Source of the DNA: Avena insularis
Lineage: Eukaryota; Streptophyta; Magnoliopsida; Poales; Poaceae
DNA length: 64,000 nt
NCBI GenBank assembly: GCA_023614405.1
Contig: CM042697.1
Location: 467,648,744-467,712,743, forward strand
Direction of reading: 5' to 3'
The position numbers and the translations under genes are program-made. The notes under the pieces were generated by a model. The model saw only the letters and a program-made list of their open reading frames with translations, was not told the DNA's origin and did not search any database. Shown here in pieces: positions 34,516 to 46,360 of the stretch (position 1 is its first letter; every line of letters begins with the position of its first letter).

Positions 34516-35414
34516 TTTCTCTCGAATTAGTTTATCTCCTGATCATTAGTCATTAGACAGCGCAATCAGTGTTTGAGTGATGCTTTGTAATGGATGTAAT
34601 GGTCTATGTCTTTGGCTTGAATAAAATGCAACACAAATTCGGGCTAATTTTGAGCTGTTCTGTTTTCGAAATCAGTGTTCATTTAGTTTCGTCAGTGTTC
34701 CTTCAGTTTTATCAGTGTGCAGGGGAAGGGAAGGGGTTGAAAAGTTAAAAAAACAATTGATGGGAAGTGATTGAAAAAGGCCAGGCCCAAATAAAACTTA
34801 GCCAGACCAAAATGGTCGTATCCAGGCCCAATAGTAACTACTTGTAGATTGGGCAAAAAAAGCGTACTCACGTTACAATCTAACAAGGGACGTGTGGATC
34901 TGCAGATACTCGTGCTCAGGTCGCAATCTTTTATTTTTTGTGAAAGTAAATATATAAATGAAGGCCAAGTGCATCTATTTAACTAACATAACTTGGGGGC
35001 CCCTTTAACTTACGTAAATATGTAAATGTTTTGTTTAAAAATGAACCATGTGTTGTTTGAAAATAATCAACCATCATAACGTTAACTTATTCTTCCTTTT
35101 GAGCTTTTCTAATTTCACTCATTTTATAAATATTGCACGAGTATTATATGAGAACTTGTTTTTTTGTCTTTTGTTTTATGCACTTGTTGTTTTGGGGCTG
35201 TTTTGGGTGTTTTGAAAAATGACAATACAATAAAACACAAGTCGAGTGATAACAAATTATAAATATTGAGGGCACGAGTAAAACACGGAATAGATAATAT
35301 ATTAGATAACATTACATATATTAGATAGCCCGATAACATTACAATAAAAGAAAAGGGGTACAATATAGAAGGGAAGGGCAACTAGGCGCCTAAACCCTGG
35401 GCTAAACCCTAACC
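34516..35414. other. Intergenic AT-rich DNA
   Basis: Probable 3' UTR of the GRF gene up to about 34650 (GAATAAAATGC at 34619), then AT-rich DNA without genes. AAACCCTAACCCTAGC at 35403-35418 is a short telomere-like word, too short to be meaningful. Confidence 0.4.
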
Positions 35415-35919
35415 CTAGCTACTATGTGGGTTTAGCCCGGCTGCCGCCCTACTCCATCGGCGGCGGGGCGGTGCCGGTGCCGTCGCCCTCCGAGCCGCTG
35501 CCGCAGCATTCCAAGCCGCCACCCTCTCCCGTTGCTCCCGCCGCCACTGCTCCTCCTGGAAGGCCCAGCGATTGGCCTCCCGCCGGTCCTTCTCCTCCCG
35601 TTTGCGCCTTTTCTTCAAGGCGCGCGGCGCCTGCTTCTCCTCCCACTTGGCGTAAGCAGCCAGCTCCGCCTCCTCCTCCTTCTCCTCCGCCTTCCAATAC
35701 TCTTTGGAGGGGCCGTCGTCGGGAAGGTTGCCGCCGGGGAGGGGGTTGTGGACGATGTGGCCCTGGGCCCAGGGGCAGGGCGGGGCTTTGCGTCGCCCCA
35801 CCTTTTTGCCATGCCTCGGGCGTGGGCGCCTCCTGCTCCCAGACCTGCTTGTGGTCCGGGTGGTTGTCCTCGTCGCTAACTTCGGAATCTAAAGGGAAGC
35901 GGAGGGGGGAGGTCGCCAT
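35415..35919 (-). pseudogene. Small charged coiled-coil protein gene with one frameshift
   Basis: On the minus strand ATG at 35919 starts MATSPLRFPLDSEVSDEDNH and continues through EQEAPTPEAWQK. The natural continuation (GRRKAPPCPWAQGHIVHNPL, then NLPDDGPSKEYWKAEEKEEE and a long Lys/Arg/Glu helix) lies in another frame and runs to the stop at 35415. The two join if one A is removed from the A5 tract at 35803-35807, so a single inserted base explains everything; total about 167 residues. The alternative frame is only Pro/Gly/Arg-rich low complexity. A TATA-like ATAAATAG sits about 100 bp upstream. Family not recognised. It could be a functional gene if the extra base is a sequencing error. Confidence 0.55.
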
Positions 35920-36016
35920 GGTCGCCGGAGTGTTTTGGGGCTGGGAGGAGGCAAAGGGACGGGCTCGAGGTTGAAGATGAGGGGCAAGATGAGATGAGGA
36001 GTCAAAGACGTTTTGC

Positions 36017-36024
36017 CTATTTAT
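36017..36024 (-). promoter_or_regulatory. Possible TATA box of the 35.9-kb gene
   Basis: ATAAATAG on the minus strand, 98 bases before the ATG at 35919, with a pyrimidine-rich leader between. Position fits a plant core promoter. Confidence 0.4.
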
Positions 36025-36549
36025 TGAGGGCGGGGCGTGAAGGACGACGTGGGAATCCATCGTTGGCGCAGCCGCGTGCGCTGCGTTGCGTGTAGGCAGC
36101 GGGCGTAGCCGCGTGCGTGATCAGTGCGGTCATTGCAAAAAAATTGCTAGGATGCGACGTGACCCCTGCACCGTCACCCCCGCCCTTGCATGCATGCATG
36201 CATTAATGGGAAAGAGAGAAAAAAAACGTCCAAGGTAGTTGTTTATTGGCAGTAAAAAATAAAAGAGAAAATAGAATTTGGCCTTGATTTACTCGGTAAT
36301 AAATGCAGGAATCTAGGACCAAGGTAGTTGTCACACGACATGCAGCAAACTCGTTCGTTTTTACACACCGCATGCAACAAACTCACACATGGAAACTCAA
36401 CGGGTGAGAAGAAAAATTGCCAAAAAAATCGATGCGAGTAATCAGAAGGATGTCAATTGAAGGGAATAGAAGGAGTATGAAATTAAGTTTATAATATCAA
36501 TTTATTATATCAATTTTATATAATATAAAAGTATGTGTTATGGTGAATC

Positions 36550-37137
36550 TATTTATATTTATTACATATTTTAGATTTTGATATTATTTCTATGGCGCAT
36601 GAATCGGAGGGGAGTAAGTTTGACTGAAGAAAGTTGTTAGACGTACACTTATTTAATGCGACGGAGGAAGTAAATATACTGCAGCGCTGTTGCACGCAAA
36701 ATAGCTAGACTGCGACGCGAGAGGCAGCTGCATAGCATTCATGCATGGTGCAGACCGCCCTGCCCAGCGCCCTCGCATGCCAACGGTCAATGGAGTGTGC
36801 CACGCTGTACCTTATATTTATTACATATTTTAGATTTTGATATTTTTTCTTATATACATAGTCAAAGTTCATAAATATTGACTTTGCCCTTTTTCTATGG
36901 CGCATGAACTGGAGGGAAGTAATTTTGACTGAAGAAAATTGTTAGACGTACGCTTATTTAATACGATGGAGGGAGTAAATACGCTGCCGCGCTGCTGCAT
37001 CGGTTGGTTGCACCAACATAGCTAGACTGCGACGCGGTGCATAACATGCATGCATGGTGCAGCCAGCCCCGTCCAGCGCCCTCGCATGCCACGCTCGGTC
37101 CAACGGTCAATGAAGTGTGCCACACTGTATCTTATCT
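36550..37137. repeat. Tandem duplication, about 0.26-0.32 kb per copy
   Basis: TTATATTTATTACATATTTT at 36553 recurs at 36812. CTATGGCGCATGAA, TTGTTAGACGTAC, TAGCTAGACTGCGACGCG and CAGCGCCCTCGCATGCCA follow in the same order in both copies. Copy 1 lacks about 45 bp (a GTCAAAGTTCATAAATATTG block) present in copy 2. Each copy includes a Stowaway-like right end (ATTTAATACGATGGAGGGAG in copy 2). Confidence 0.8.
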
Positions 37138-38084
37138 GTTCATGGAAAAAACGATGCGAGCCAATTAAATTTCAGAATCATCGATCCCACAGATCGCTAA
37201 GAGCTAGCCGCGAAATCCTTCTAAGAGACGTCAACCAATCAGGTTGTAGAACAAGCCCTTCCACGGATCGCCCAGAGCCACCTGCGTAATCCTTCTAGAA
37301 GACGCGGTCGGACGGCCACAATGTCGCGCTAGGTTTAGATCTACGTTCCTCATTCGGCCTTAGGGTTAGTTGGGTTTAGGATGCAGTCAACGGGGTTTCA
37401 CAAGTTTGACCAGACATTCAAATGTGCATAACTAATTCAAAAAAAATCAAAAAAATACAAAACCTTCGCATGGTGTCATGTTATGTGACATAGTTGTGAG
37501 GAAAAATATCAAACTTGGTCTATTGATCATATTTCAAAAAACCCTTCACAAAATGACCTATCTCCTCCGAGGTTTTCTGGCTTTCGGGTCAATTGACCAA
37601 TGATATGGCTAGAATGAAGGCATAGTTTGTGATAATGTACCAATATTAGGCATGCATGTGTATAATGGGATGACTAACAATTTTGTAGCACAAAGTTTTC
37701 CTTTTCGACGCACAGAAAATCCATTTTCTATTTTCTGAGTGCCGAAAGAGGGGGGGATTTGTGAAGCAACCACCAAATTGAAGTTTCAAAATGGTAACAT
37801 CCTATTTTTCAAAAATATTAGACCACCTAACATCATGTTTGTAGTATAAAGATAAATGAAAACCTGCACGAGCTGCTCAGGAATAACCCTATCACTTTTC
37901 TTTAGGTAATTTGAGCCTCACTCAAGCAATCAATTATGATGTCAAGTGGTTTAGATGGTAGGATAAGATAGTTAGTCTGAGCTGGTTTCATTTGATGATA
38001 CTAACCTGATGGAATTTTCCGAATACAAAGTGCCTATTGTAAAAGTACAAGTTTTAGAGTGGTTGGCATTTTTAATAACCGTCC
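37138..38084. other. Repeat-like non-coding DNA left of the Sirevirus
   Basis: No gene. Words such as TTTGACCAGACATTCAAATG and an A-rich tract at 37435-37465 suggest the interior of an old DNA transposon, but no ends were identified. The sequence is cut at 38085 by the retrotransposon and continues at 62404. Confidence 0.35.
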
Positions 38085-38252
38085 ACATGTGAAAGGCCAT
38101 TTATTGTCATAATCACTTTTGGTGTTCGTTAACAACAAGTAGATCATTTTACAGTTTGTTATTGTCCACAGGTTGGTATTATCATTGATAAATAGCACTC
38201 ACACTCTTGGGAAAAGACCACATTCATATGCCTCTGTTCTGGAAACTCCAGA

Positions 38253-38437
38253 CCGGAGTCTCCGGTCTGCCAAGACCGGAGTCTCCGGTGTGGTCCGGAG
38301 TTTCCGCCTCCCTCCGGTGCCTCCCAGATCTGCCGACATTCTGACTAGGGGTCCGGAGGCTGCACCGGAGGTTACTCCGGAGTCTCCGGACTTTGTCCAG
38401 TCCGGAGTCTCCGGTGTTGGAAGACCGGAGTCTCCGG
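38253..38437. promoter_or_regulatory. Palindrome cluster in Sirevirus U3
   Basis: Five exact copies of the 13-mer CCGGAGTCTCCGG, palindromic except for the central base, lie 140-330 bp before the TATA box. The motif is rich in CG sites and is the likely cis-regulatory core of this LTR. The 3' LTR keeps three good copies. Confidence 0.8.
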
Positions 38438-38578
38438 TGTTGCTAGGGGAGAATTGGTCTAGGTTAGTCGGCGGGCAGCCCGAGGCTGGTCTGAGATTGG
38501 CGAGTCTCGGCCCATGCACCGAGTCTTCGGTCTGACTTTTCTACAACGGTCAGAAAACGGTTCGTGAAGGGGGCTGCC

Positions 38579-38586
38579 TATAAAAA
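38579..38586 (+). promoter_or_regulatory. TATA box of the Sirevirus LTR
   Basis: TATAAAAA within CTGCCTATAAAAATGGACC. The same CTGCCTATAAAAAGGGACC is kept in the 3' LTR near 61651-61669. Confidence 0.75.
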
Positions 38587-39319
38587 TGGACCCTTATCTT
38601 CTTCCTCTAGTTGCTCGAGCTGCTCAAGAACACCAACCCCATTAGAGCCACCAAATCTACAAGATCTCTTCATCCAACCATCCAAAGTCATTGATCTTTG
38701 GAGAATCGAAGGAGGATGCCTTGATTTACATCTTCACCAAGAGAGATCTTCATTTCCCCCTCATTCACTTGAGGGCCCCCAAGCTCTAGTGTTTCATTGG
38801 AAACCCTAACTTTGATTTGGTTCTTACAAGCTTGTCTTTGATTTGTCTTGACAGCTTGCTTGTATTTGGGAGCCTCCAATTCAGTTGTGGATGCGTGCCC
38901 CAAACTTGTTGTAAAGGTGCCGGCTTCCACCTCGAAGGTTGCCGATATAGTGGAAGGTGAATCGAGCTGCTAGTGAGGTTCATCGGAGAACAAGGGAGGC
39001 CTCTTGTGGCGTTGGTGGTTTGAAACCACCCCCTCTCCAAACGTAGACGTACTTCCCCTCAAAAGGAAGGAACTACGGGAAACAAATCCTTGTGTCTCCG
39101 CGTCCACTCCTTTGGTTGCTTCTATCCTTTACCGCACTTTACTTACTTGTTCTTGCTTAGTGTTGTGCTAGATTGTGCATGGTTGACATACAGGTAAATT
39201 CACCATAGTTGCATATTCTAGAGAATTTACCTTTCTTGTCAAACCCTAACTTGAAAAAGAATAAAATTTGAAGTAGCACCTATTCACCCCCCCTCTAGGT
39301 GCCCATACGATCCTTTCAA

Positions 39320-39333
39320 TTGGTATCATAGCC
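39320..39333 (+). promoter_or_regulatory. Primer-binding site (initiator Met tRNA)
   Basis: TTGGTATCATAGCC follows the 5' LTR by one base; it differs by one base from the canonical TGGTATCAGAGCC. Confidence 0.85.
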
Positions 39334-39369
39334 TCGGCTCTTTATTTGGGCTTTACCGCCTAAGAGAAT

Positions 39370-41876
39370 ATGGGTAGCAAAGAAGGGGATGGTGGTAGTG
39401 AGCCGACCCCGGTGACCATGGAAGATCTCAAAAACTTGGAAACAAGATTGAGCTCTTCCTTGGTCAATGAAGTCAAGAAGATGCTTGAGCAACTTCTTAA
39501 AGACAAAGAAGGCTCATCACCTCCATATCCTCAAGAGGATCAACCATCCATTTTACCTAAGGGGAATACGTCAGTATCCCCCGAGGGTATGATGGTGGGG
39601 GGTAAACCAGACAACGCTAATTCCTCCACACAACTTGATGGGGGGAAGGGTGAGCACCGTGATTCTTGGTACTCTCCCGATCCTCCCATCCCACACCCTC
39701 ATGTGTACAATAGGGGTGACCCACCTAAGCTTGAAGAGTCGTCTACTTTTGCTCAATGGCAATCACTAATGAGAACTCATGTGAGCGCAACTCTTGCATT
39801 GAACTATGGAACATCATCGAGCATGGACTCTTTATTGGGGATCCAAACAACTTGACAATAAGAGAGGTTGTCAATAGTCAACTCAATGCCACTGCTTTGC
39901 ATATGATTCAACAAGGTTTGGGGACAAAGGATTATCCACACATTGAGCACTTTAGCATTGCCAAGGAAGCTTGGGATGCTCTCACTGTGTTGTTTGTTGG
40001 AAATGAGAGTATGAGGAGGAACCGATATGATGCTCTAAGCAATGAAGCCGAAGGATTCTACATGAAAGAAGGTGAAGATCACGAAGACATGTATCGAAGG
40101 CTCAAGACCATCGCCACCGCTTTTAGAAATGTGGGTGCCTCACATGTGGATGATGCATGGATAAAAAGGAAATATGTGAGTGCACTCATGCCTTTTGAGC
40201 CCACCGACTTGAAGAGCCTACAAGGAAGACACAACTACCATCTCATGACCTCAAATGAAGTTATGCAAGAGATGGCCGCTTTCAAGGTTGCCGCCAAGAA
40301 TGCCAAAGATGCCCGTGCTCGTGCCCTTGGTATGAGCAATGTTGTCAATGTTGCTTTGAAGGCCAAAGTTGTGGACCTTGGGGATGAAGATGATAGTGAT
40401 GAAGGGCTTTCCATGGACCACCCCGATGAAGTCAAGATTGCTCATGGTCAATATATGGCTTTCTATGCAAAGAACTTTTGGAAGAACCCCGCCAAGGCCA
40501 AGATGGACATGCAACGGAGAAGCAATCCAAATGGGAAAAGAGAGAATACCACTAGGTTGAGAACTTGCTTCAATTGTGGTGACCGCTATCACTTTGTGGC
40601 AAGCTGCCCCTATGAGAAGAGAGAAGATCATGGTGGTAAGCTTGTGTTGAAGAAGACTCTCAATGCACCTTACAAGAAACCTTTCATCAAAAAGAATCCC
40701 GTCAACACGAAGTCGGGAGAAATTGTCTTGATCACTCATGAAGAATACTCCTTCGACAATGAAGATGATGAAGATGAGGAAGAAGAAACTTCTCATGGTG
40801 TGGCTGCTCTAGCCACTACCTCTACTCCGACATTCTCACTCTTCGATTCTCCAAATGAGAACTCTTCCACCAAGAACGTCACTTGCCTTATGGCAAGAGG
40901 ATCGGAGGTATCCTCATCATCCCGCTCTACTCACTTAGATAATGATGAAATTGATGATGAAATGTCTCTTGATGTTAAAAAGGAATTAATTGCCTTTGAT
41001 GAGTTTATGACTAACCTAGAAGGTGATGCTAAGATACATTTTGGGAACATCTTAGATCAACTCTCACATACTCAAGAGCTTCTAGATGTAAGATGTAAAC
41101 TTGGGCATGAACATATGATTGAGCTAGAGGCTTTAAACAATGCTCTATAAGAAGAACAAGAAACTAGGTTGTCACTTGAATTAAAACTTGAAGGGCTTGA
41201 TGAGGCCAATGACATTATTGTTAAAAAACTCATCAAAGAGCGTGATCATGCTATTGCTAAATACAAAAGGGCTAAAAAGGACAAGATTGAGTTTGGTGTG
41301 GTTCATGAAAAACTTGCCGAGGACTTTAGTTTGCTTAACAAGGCTCACAAGGCATTGGAGAGTGAACTCTTGTCACTCACAAAGTCCCATGAAACGCTTC
41401 AAACTCAATTGGCCAATATACCTTCACCTAGTAACTTCATCCCATCTAGTAGCACAACTATTCTTGAAGAGAATGCTGGGTTGAAGGGGGAGCTTGCTAA
41501 GGCCACATTTCCACAAGGCAACAAGTCCATTGATGATCTATTGAGCAAGCAAAGGCGTAGTGGTGATAAAGGGGGCATTGGTTTTGTTTCCAAAACTAAG
41601 AAGAAGAACAATAAGAAGAAGAAGAAGGCCAAGCCCGCACAAGAGACCAACAAGACCATTGTGGAGAGTAAGACCACAAGTGGTAAAACTATGTCTCATG
41701 ATGACTTTGCGGGAAGTGCTAACCCTCACTATGTTCTAATGCGTGATTATTATGGTGATGTTTATGCAAAATATGTTGGCCCTTATGATGGTTACATTGC
41801 TTGGTCTATTTGGGTTCCCAAGACCCTTGTTGCTAACAAAAGAGGACCCATTGAAAAATGGGTACCTAAAAATTAG
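39370..41876 (+). pseudogene. gag: Sirevirus gag
   Basis: ATG at 39370 starts a capsid-type frame that shifts at about 39790: up to MRTHVSA in one frame, then SCIELWNIIEHG in another. A retroviral zinc knuckle, CFNCGDRYHFVASC (C-x2-C-x4-H-x4-C), lies at about 40566-40607. It is followed by basic and acidic stretches and a long coiled-coil region (41000-41450). A TAA at 41148-41150 interrupts the frame, which then continues to a TAG at 41874-41876. A second TAG at 41889-41891 lies before the protease. Some stops between gag and pol may be natural for this group, but the 39.79-kb frameshift and the 41148 TAA are lesions. The product would package element RNA in virus-like particles. Confidence 0.85.
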
Positions 41877-41891
41877 CTTGATCTTTTGTAG

Positions 41892-43505
41892 ACTTATGCT
41901 TCCGGAGGGTCAAAGTGGGTGCTTGATAGTGGTTGCACAAGTCATATGACCGAAAGCTCGTCTATTGTCAAGGAGTTAAAGCCAAATTATGATCAAATCA
42001 CTGTGACATATGCCGACAAATCAAAATCTAAGGTAATGGGTTTCGGCAAGGTTGTGGTTGCTCACGACATTACACTCGTGAACGTCATGCTTGTTGAGAC
42101 CCTTGGATACAACCTACTTTCAGTCCTTTCTCTTGGAAAGATGGGCTTTGCCGTCTTTATTGATGTTGATATTGTGGTCCTCTTGTGGAGCAAGTCTCTC
42201 AAGGTCGCTTTCGTTGGGCACGTCGAACATGACTTGTATGTGGTGGACTTTTCGGAGCAAACCACTACAGGTCTGATGTGCTTATTCGGAAAGGCCGATG
42301 TGGGTTGGCTATGGCATCGCCTACTAGCCCACGTCAATATGAGAACTTTGCAAAGTCTCCATAAAGAGGGCCATATTGTGGGACTAAAAGAAAATGTTTC
42401 CTTTGCCAAAGATCGTGTTTGCAGGGCATGTATTCTAGGGAAGATGCATGACGCTCCTCACAAGCCTAAGAACCGAATCAAGTCTACTAAGATCTTGGAA
42501 CTTCTCCATGTGGACCTATTTGGTCCTCCATCTCATGCAAGTCTTGGTGGGAAGAAATATTGTTTGGTGATTGTTGACGAATTTCCAAGATACTCTTGGG
42601 TTTATTTCTTCAAGTTGAAGAGTGAGACTCAAAAGACTTTTATCGACTTCATCAACTTGGTTCAATGGCAATACAATGTTCCCATGTTGATTATAAGAAG
42701 TGACAATGACACCGAGTTCAAGAACTACACCTTGAATGATTTCCTTAGTGATGAGGGGATTAAACATCAATATTCCGCTGCATACACCCCCCAACAAAAT
42801 GGTGTGGCCGAAAGGAAGAACCGGACTCTTATTGAGATGGCTAGGACCATGTTGGCGGAGTTTAAATCTCCATACAACTTCTGGGCCGAAGCCATCTCCA
42901 CCGCTTTCCATGCTTCAAACCGGCTCTACCTCCGCAAAGAAATCAACAAGACTCCATATGAAATACTTACCGGTAACAAGCCCAATGTATCTTACTTCCG
43001 GGTGTTCGGTTGTAAGTGTTTCTATCTCATAAAAGGTGTTCGTTTGTCTAAATTCGAGTCTAAAGCATTAGAGGGTATTTTTGTTGGCTATGGTCTCGAA
43101 TCTCACACTTATAGAATCTATGATAAGCTCTCTAGAGCCGTCATAGAATCTTGTAGTGTGACCTTCGAAGAATATGATGGTACCCAAGGGGGGCGTGTTG
43201 ATGCTTGTGATGCAGATGATGAAATGCCTCAGGATGCCATAGGAAGAATGGGTGTGGGATATATCTGCCCCGTTGAGGAACCCCTTATGGCGGACCGAGA
43301 ACTATGCTCCACTCATGTGGAGCCCTCATCTTCACAACCTCAACATGCTCCATCCATCGAAGAGGACATTGACTCAAGCCAAAGACAAGATGTGGACCCT
43401 CAACATGATGATCAATGTGACACCTCTAGTAAAAGGGTGCTTGGTCCGTTAGACGGGTTGTCAAGTGGTGCCAAGTCAATTTGTCAAGGAAGATCCATAC
43501 ATTGA
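41892..43505 (+). pseudogene. pol: Sirevirus protease-integrase part of pol
   Basis: Protease active site WVLDSGCTSHM at 41916. The integrase zinc-binding region (HRLLAHVNM...CRACILGK) is at 42315-42440. The catalytic core has LLHVDLFGP near 42510 (first Asp), RSDNDTEFKN near 42700 (second Asp) and YTPQQNGVAERKNRTLIE near 42785 (Glu). The GKxG-like linker FRVFGCKCFYL and a GYGLESHTYRIYD segment follow. The frame ends at 43505, just after a frameshift around 43450-43480 that separates it from the RT part. The region is otherwise continuous for over 500 codons. Confidence 0.9.
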
Positions 43506-45352
43506 GACAAGCCCAAATTGACGCTAGAAGAGCACTTGATCAAGACCAAGGTCAATCCTTGCCTCCCAATGTAGAGGATGATCCTAATGATGATCAAGGT
43601 CAAGATGATGGTCAAGACGAGGATCAAAATGATGAAGAGGGTCCGCCAAGAAACAACACGGAGATCCATGCTCGTCGCGAAGCTAGAAAGGAAAGAATGT
43701 TGGAATTAAGAGACCACTCTATACAAAATGTGGTTGGTGATCTAAGGAAAGGTATTTCCACAAGAGCACAATTGAAGAGGTTCAGTGAACACCAAGCACA
43801 CATCTCCATGATTGAACCAAAGAAAGTGTGGGAAGCTCTTGAATATTCGGATTGGTTAGAAGCTATGCACAAAGAACTCAACAACTTTGAGAGAAACAAA
43901 GTGTGGAAGTTAGTAGAGAAGCCAAAGGATTGCCCCAATGTTATTGGAACAAAGTGGATATTCAAGAACAAGCAAGATGAGCATGGAATCATAGTAAGGA
44001 ACAAGGCGAGATTGGTTGCACAAGGGTTCTCTCAAATTGAAGGCATTGACTATGGAGAGACATATGCACCTGTGGCTCGTCTTGAGTCCATCCGTATCCT
44101 TCTTGTGTATGCGTCACATCATAACTTTAAGTTGCAACAAATGGATGTAGAAAGTGCATTTCTTTATGGTCCATTAAATGAATTGGTATATGTTAAGCAA
44201 CCCCCAGGATTTGAGGACCCCAACTTCCCAAACCATGTCTACAAACTTGATAAGGCGCTCTATGGGCTCAAGCAAGCCCCACGCACGTGGTATGAGCACC
44301 TTAGAGAGTTATTGTTTGACCATGGCTTTGAGGTTGGGAAAATCGATCCCACTCTTTTTACTAAGAGGGTCAATGGGGAGCTTTTTGTATGCCAAATATA
44401 TGTTGATGATATTATCTTTGTCTCATCTAACAAAGCTTTTAATGATGAATTCTCAAAGCTTATGACTAGTAGGTTCCGGATGTCTTTGATGGGAGAGTTG
44501 AGAGTATTTCTTGGCTTTGAGATCAAGCAAGTTAGAGGAGGGACATTCTTCAATCAAGCCAAGTATACTCAAGATATGCTCAAGAGATTCAAAATGCAAG
44601 ATTTGAATGGAGCTCCTACTCCCATGGCTACAAAGACTCATCTAGAACAAAATCCAAATGGTAAAGATGTGGATCAAAAGGTATACCGGTCTATGATTGG
44701 TTCTTTGCTTTACCTTTGTGCATCTAGACCCGATATTGTGTTGAGTGTAGGTGTGTGTGCAAGATATCAAGCGGCTCCTAAGGAAAGCCATTTAATGGCG
44801 GTCAAGAGAATCTTTCGATATTTAGTTCATACCCCATTTTATGGTCTTTGGTATCCTCGAGGCTCAACATTTGCTCTTTGTGGATACACGGATTCGGATT
44901 GGGCGGGGGACAAGGATGATAGAAAATCAACATCCGGGGCTTGCCAATTCCTTGGTAGGTCCTTGGTATGTTGGTCTTCCAAGAAGCAAAATTGCATATC
45001 TCTCTCCACCGCCGAAGCTGAGTATGTGGCTGCTGCTAGTGCTTGCACCCAATTTCTATGGATGAGGCAAACTTTAAAGGAATATGGTGTCCATTGTGAC
45101 AAAGTGCCTCTTCTATGTGACAATGAAAGTGCCATCAAGATTGCCTACAACCCGGTGGATCACACAAGGACAAAGCATATTGAGATTTGCCATCACTTCA
45201 TTAGAGATCATGTTGCTCGAGGTGATATTGATCTATCATATGTATCAACCAAAGATCAACTTGCCGATATCTTCACGGAGCCACTTGATGAAGCAAGGTT
45301 TTGCTACTTGAGGAATGAACTAAATGTCGTAGATTCAAGGAGCTTGACTTGA
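43481..45352 (+). pseudogene. pol: Sirevirus reverse transcriptase-RNase H part of pol
   Basis: An open stretch of 623 codons. An acidic linker (43560-43640) precedes the RT. The RT has WLEAMHKELNNFERNKVW, GTKWIFKNKQDEHG, ARLVAQGFSQIEGIDY, QMDVESAFLYG and the catalytic YVDDIIFVSS at about 44398. RNase H has YTDSDWAGDKDDRKSTSG near 44884, STAEAEYVAA near 45006 and TKHIEICHHFIRDHV. The domains themselves look intact, but the region is cut off from integrase by the upstream frameshift. RT copies element RNA to DNA in cytoplasmic particles; here it is probably not made as part of a full polyprotein. Confidence 0.9.
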
Positions 45353-45403
45353 TTTTCTTGCATTCTCACCTATGTTTCATCTCATATTTGGTTTAGGTGC
45401 AGG

Positions 45404-45425
45404 CATGGATATAGGGGGAGTGCGG
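45404..45425 (+). promoter_or_regulatory. Internal polypurine tract after pol
   Basis: ATAGGGGGAGTGCGG at 45411-45425, about 60 bases after the pol stop. GGGGGAG recurs at 60826, 61125 and 61186. Repeated polypurine tracts are a described Sirevirus feature. Confidence 0.6.
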
Positions 45426-45835
45426 TCCTAATTGATTGGATCATCCCTCCCCCCATTATGCCCAAAGCAATCAAAATCATTCCTCTTAATATCATTCAGT
45501 GAAATGTGAGCTTAATGATGAGTTTTGGTAATGGACCCAAGATATATCTTCGTGGTGCCAAGCCAAGTATACTCAAATATGGTGGCCTAGGCCACCGCCC
45601 TCTCTCATTTTAGAGGTTGTCACTTACTCATGTTTGTCATTTGCTTGATTTTAGTCTCTTGTAGCTTTTCTGATTATTTTCGAACTTCTATAGCTCTTGT
45701 TGGTTCTTCACAGTTTGATGTCTCAACCCAAGCCCTATCCCTATCTTAAAAGACCATCTATCTCTCATATATGTCCCCAAACACCTTTCCTGGAACTTTT
45801 GGTCGAGAAGGACCGGAGTCTCCGTTGTACACACA

Positions 45836-46360
45836 CCGGAGTCTCCGGTGTAGACCGGAGTCTCCGGTCTGGGCGGTTTCTGTCACTTAAAGAAGGGGGC
45901 ACGGGGTGAACTGGTATAGCAGTTCCTCATTCTTCACCCCGTCCCCTACCTCCAAACCCGTCGCCTCCTCCTCCAAAAATCCTCCCCGGAGGTCAAGAAG
46001 CCCCCGGGATACGCCGTGCCGCCGGACAACCTTCCCCTCTCCTCCATTGGGTCATTCCCACCGGAGGAATTGATCCCATGGACAGATCTGGTACCTCTCC
46101 TCTCCTTTTTCTCCTAGGGTTCATCCCTAGATGTGTTTTTGAGGATTGTTGCTGATTTGTCCATTGGAATCACTTGTTTGCGTGCACTCTAGTACTTTAG
46201 CCTTGTTGCATTGCCCGATCTACTAGATTAACCCTCACCAGCATCTCCCCATCTCATACCCGAGCCTCCTGACCGGAGATTCTGGACTTAGGTCCGGAGA
46301 CTCCGGTCCAGGCGGAGACTCCGGTCCCCATGACCGGAGACTCCGGTATATGGTGCGGAG
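45836..46360. promoter_or_regulatory. Internal palindrome clusters flanking the env-like leader
   Basis: CCGGAGTCTCCGG at 45836 and 45855 (plus a degraded copy at 45813), and CCGGAGACTCCGG at 46294 and 46334 (plus degraded copies to 46375). These are the LTR palindromes, the second group in opposite orientation. GAAGGGGGC follows the first group at about 45891, as it does before the TATA box in the LTR. Confidence 0.7.

Larger units (their letters stand above)
38090..39318 (+). repeat. 5' LTR of the Sirevirus
   Basis: 1229 bp. U3 contains five exact CCGGAGTCTCCGG copies at 38253, 38276, 38377, 38402 and 38425 plus degraded ones. TATAAAAA follows at 38579-38586. It ends CGATCCTTTCA. Confidence 0.9.

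Noticed and set aside
35403..35418. Telomere-like AAACCCTAACCC
   Set aside because: Fewer than two and a half repeat units; chance occurrence, also typical of plant promoter words.
35449..36060. 203-codon minus-strand frame
   Set aside because: Its second half is Pro/Gly low complexity out of frame with the real protein and its first 47 codons are upstream leader; the supported gene is 35415-35919 with a frameshift.
33627..36160. TIR pair built on the TAGCT..CATGCGAC words around the GRF gene
   Set aside because: The words at 33.6-33.7 kb and 36.15 kb are in direct, not inverted, orientation and no flanking duplication was found.
38173..38535. 120-codon frame in the Sirevirus LTR
   Set aside because: It reads through the palindrome cluster and is a by-product of repeated CCGGAGTCTCCGG.
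40251..40796. 181-codon minus-strand frame
   Set aside because: Shadow of gag; the plus strand carries the zinc knuckle and coiled coil.
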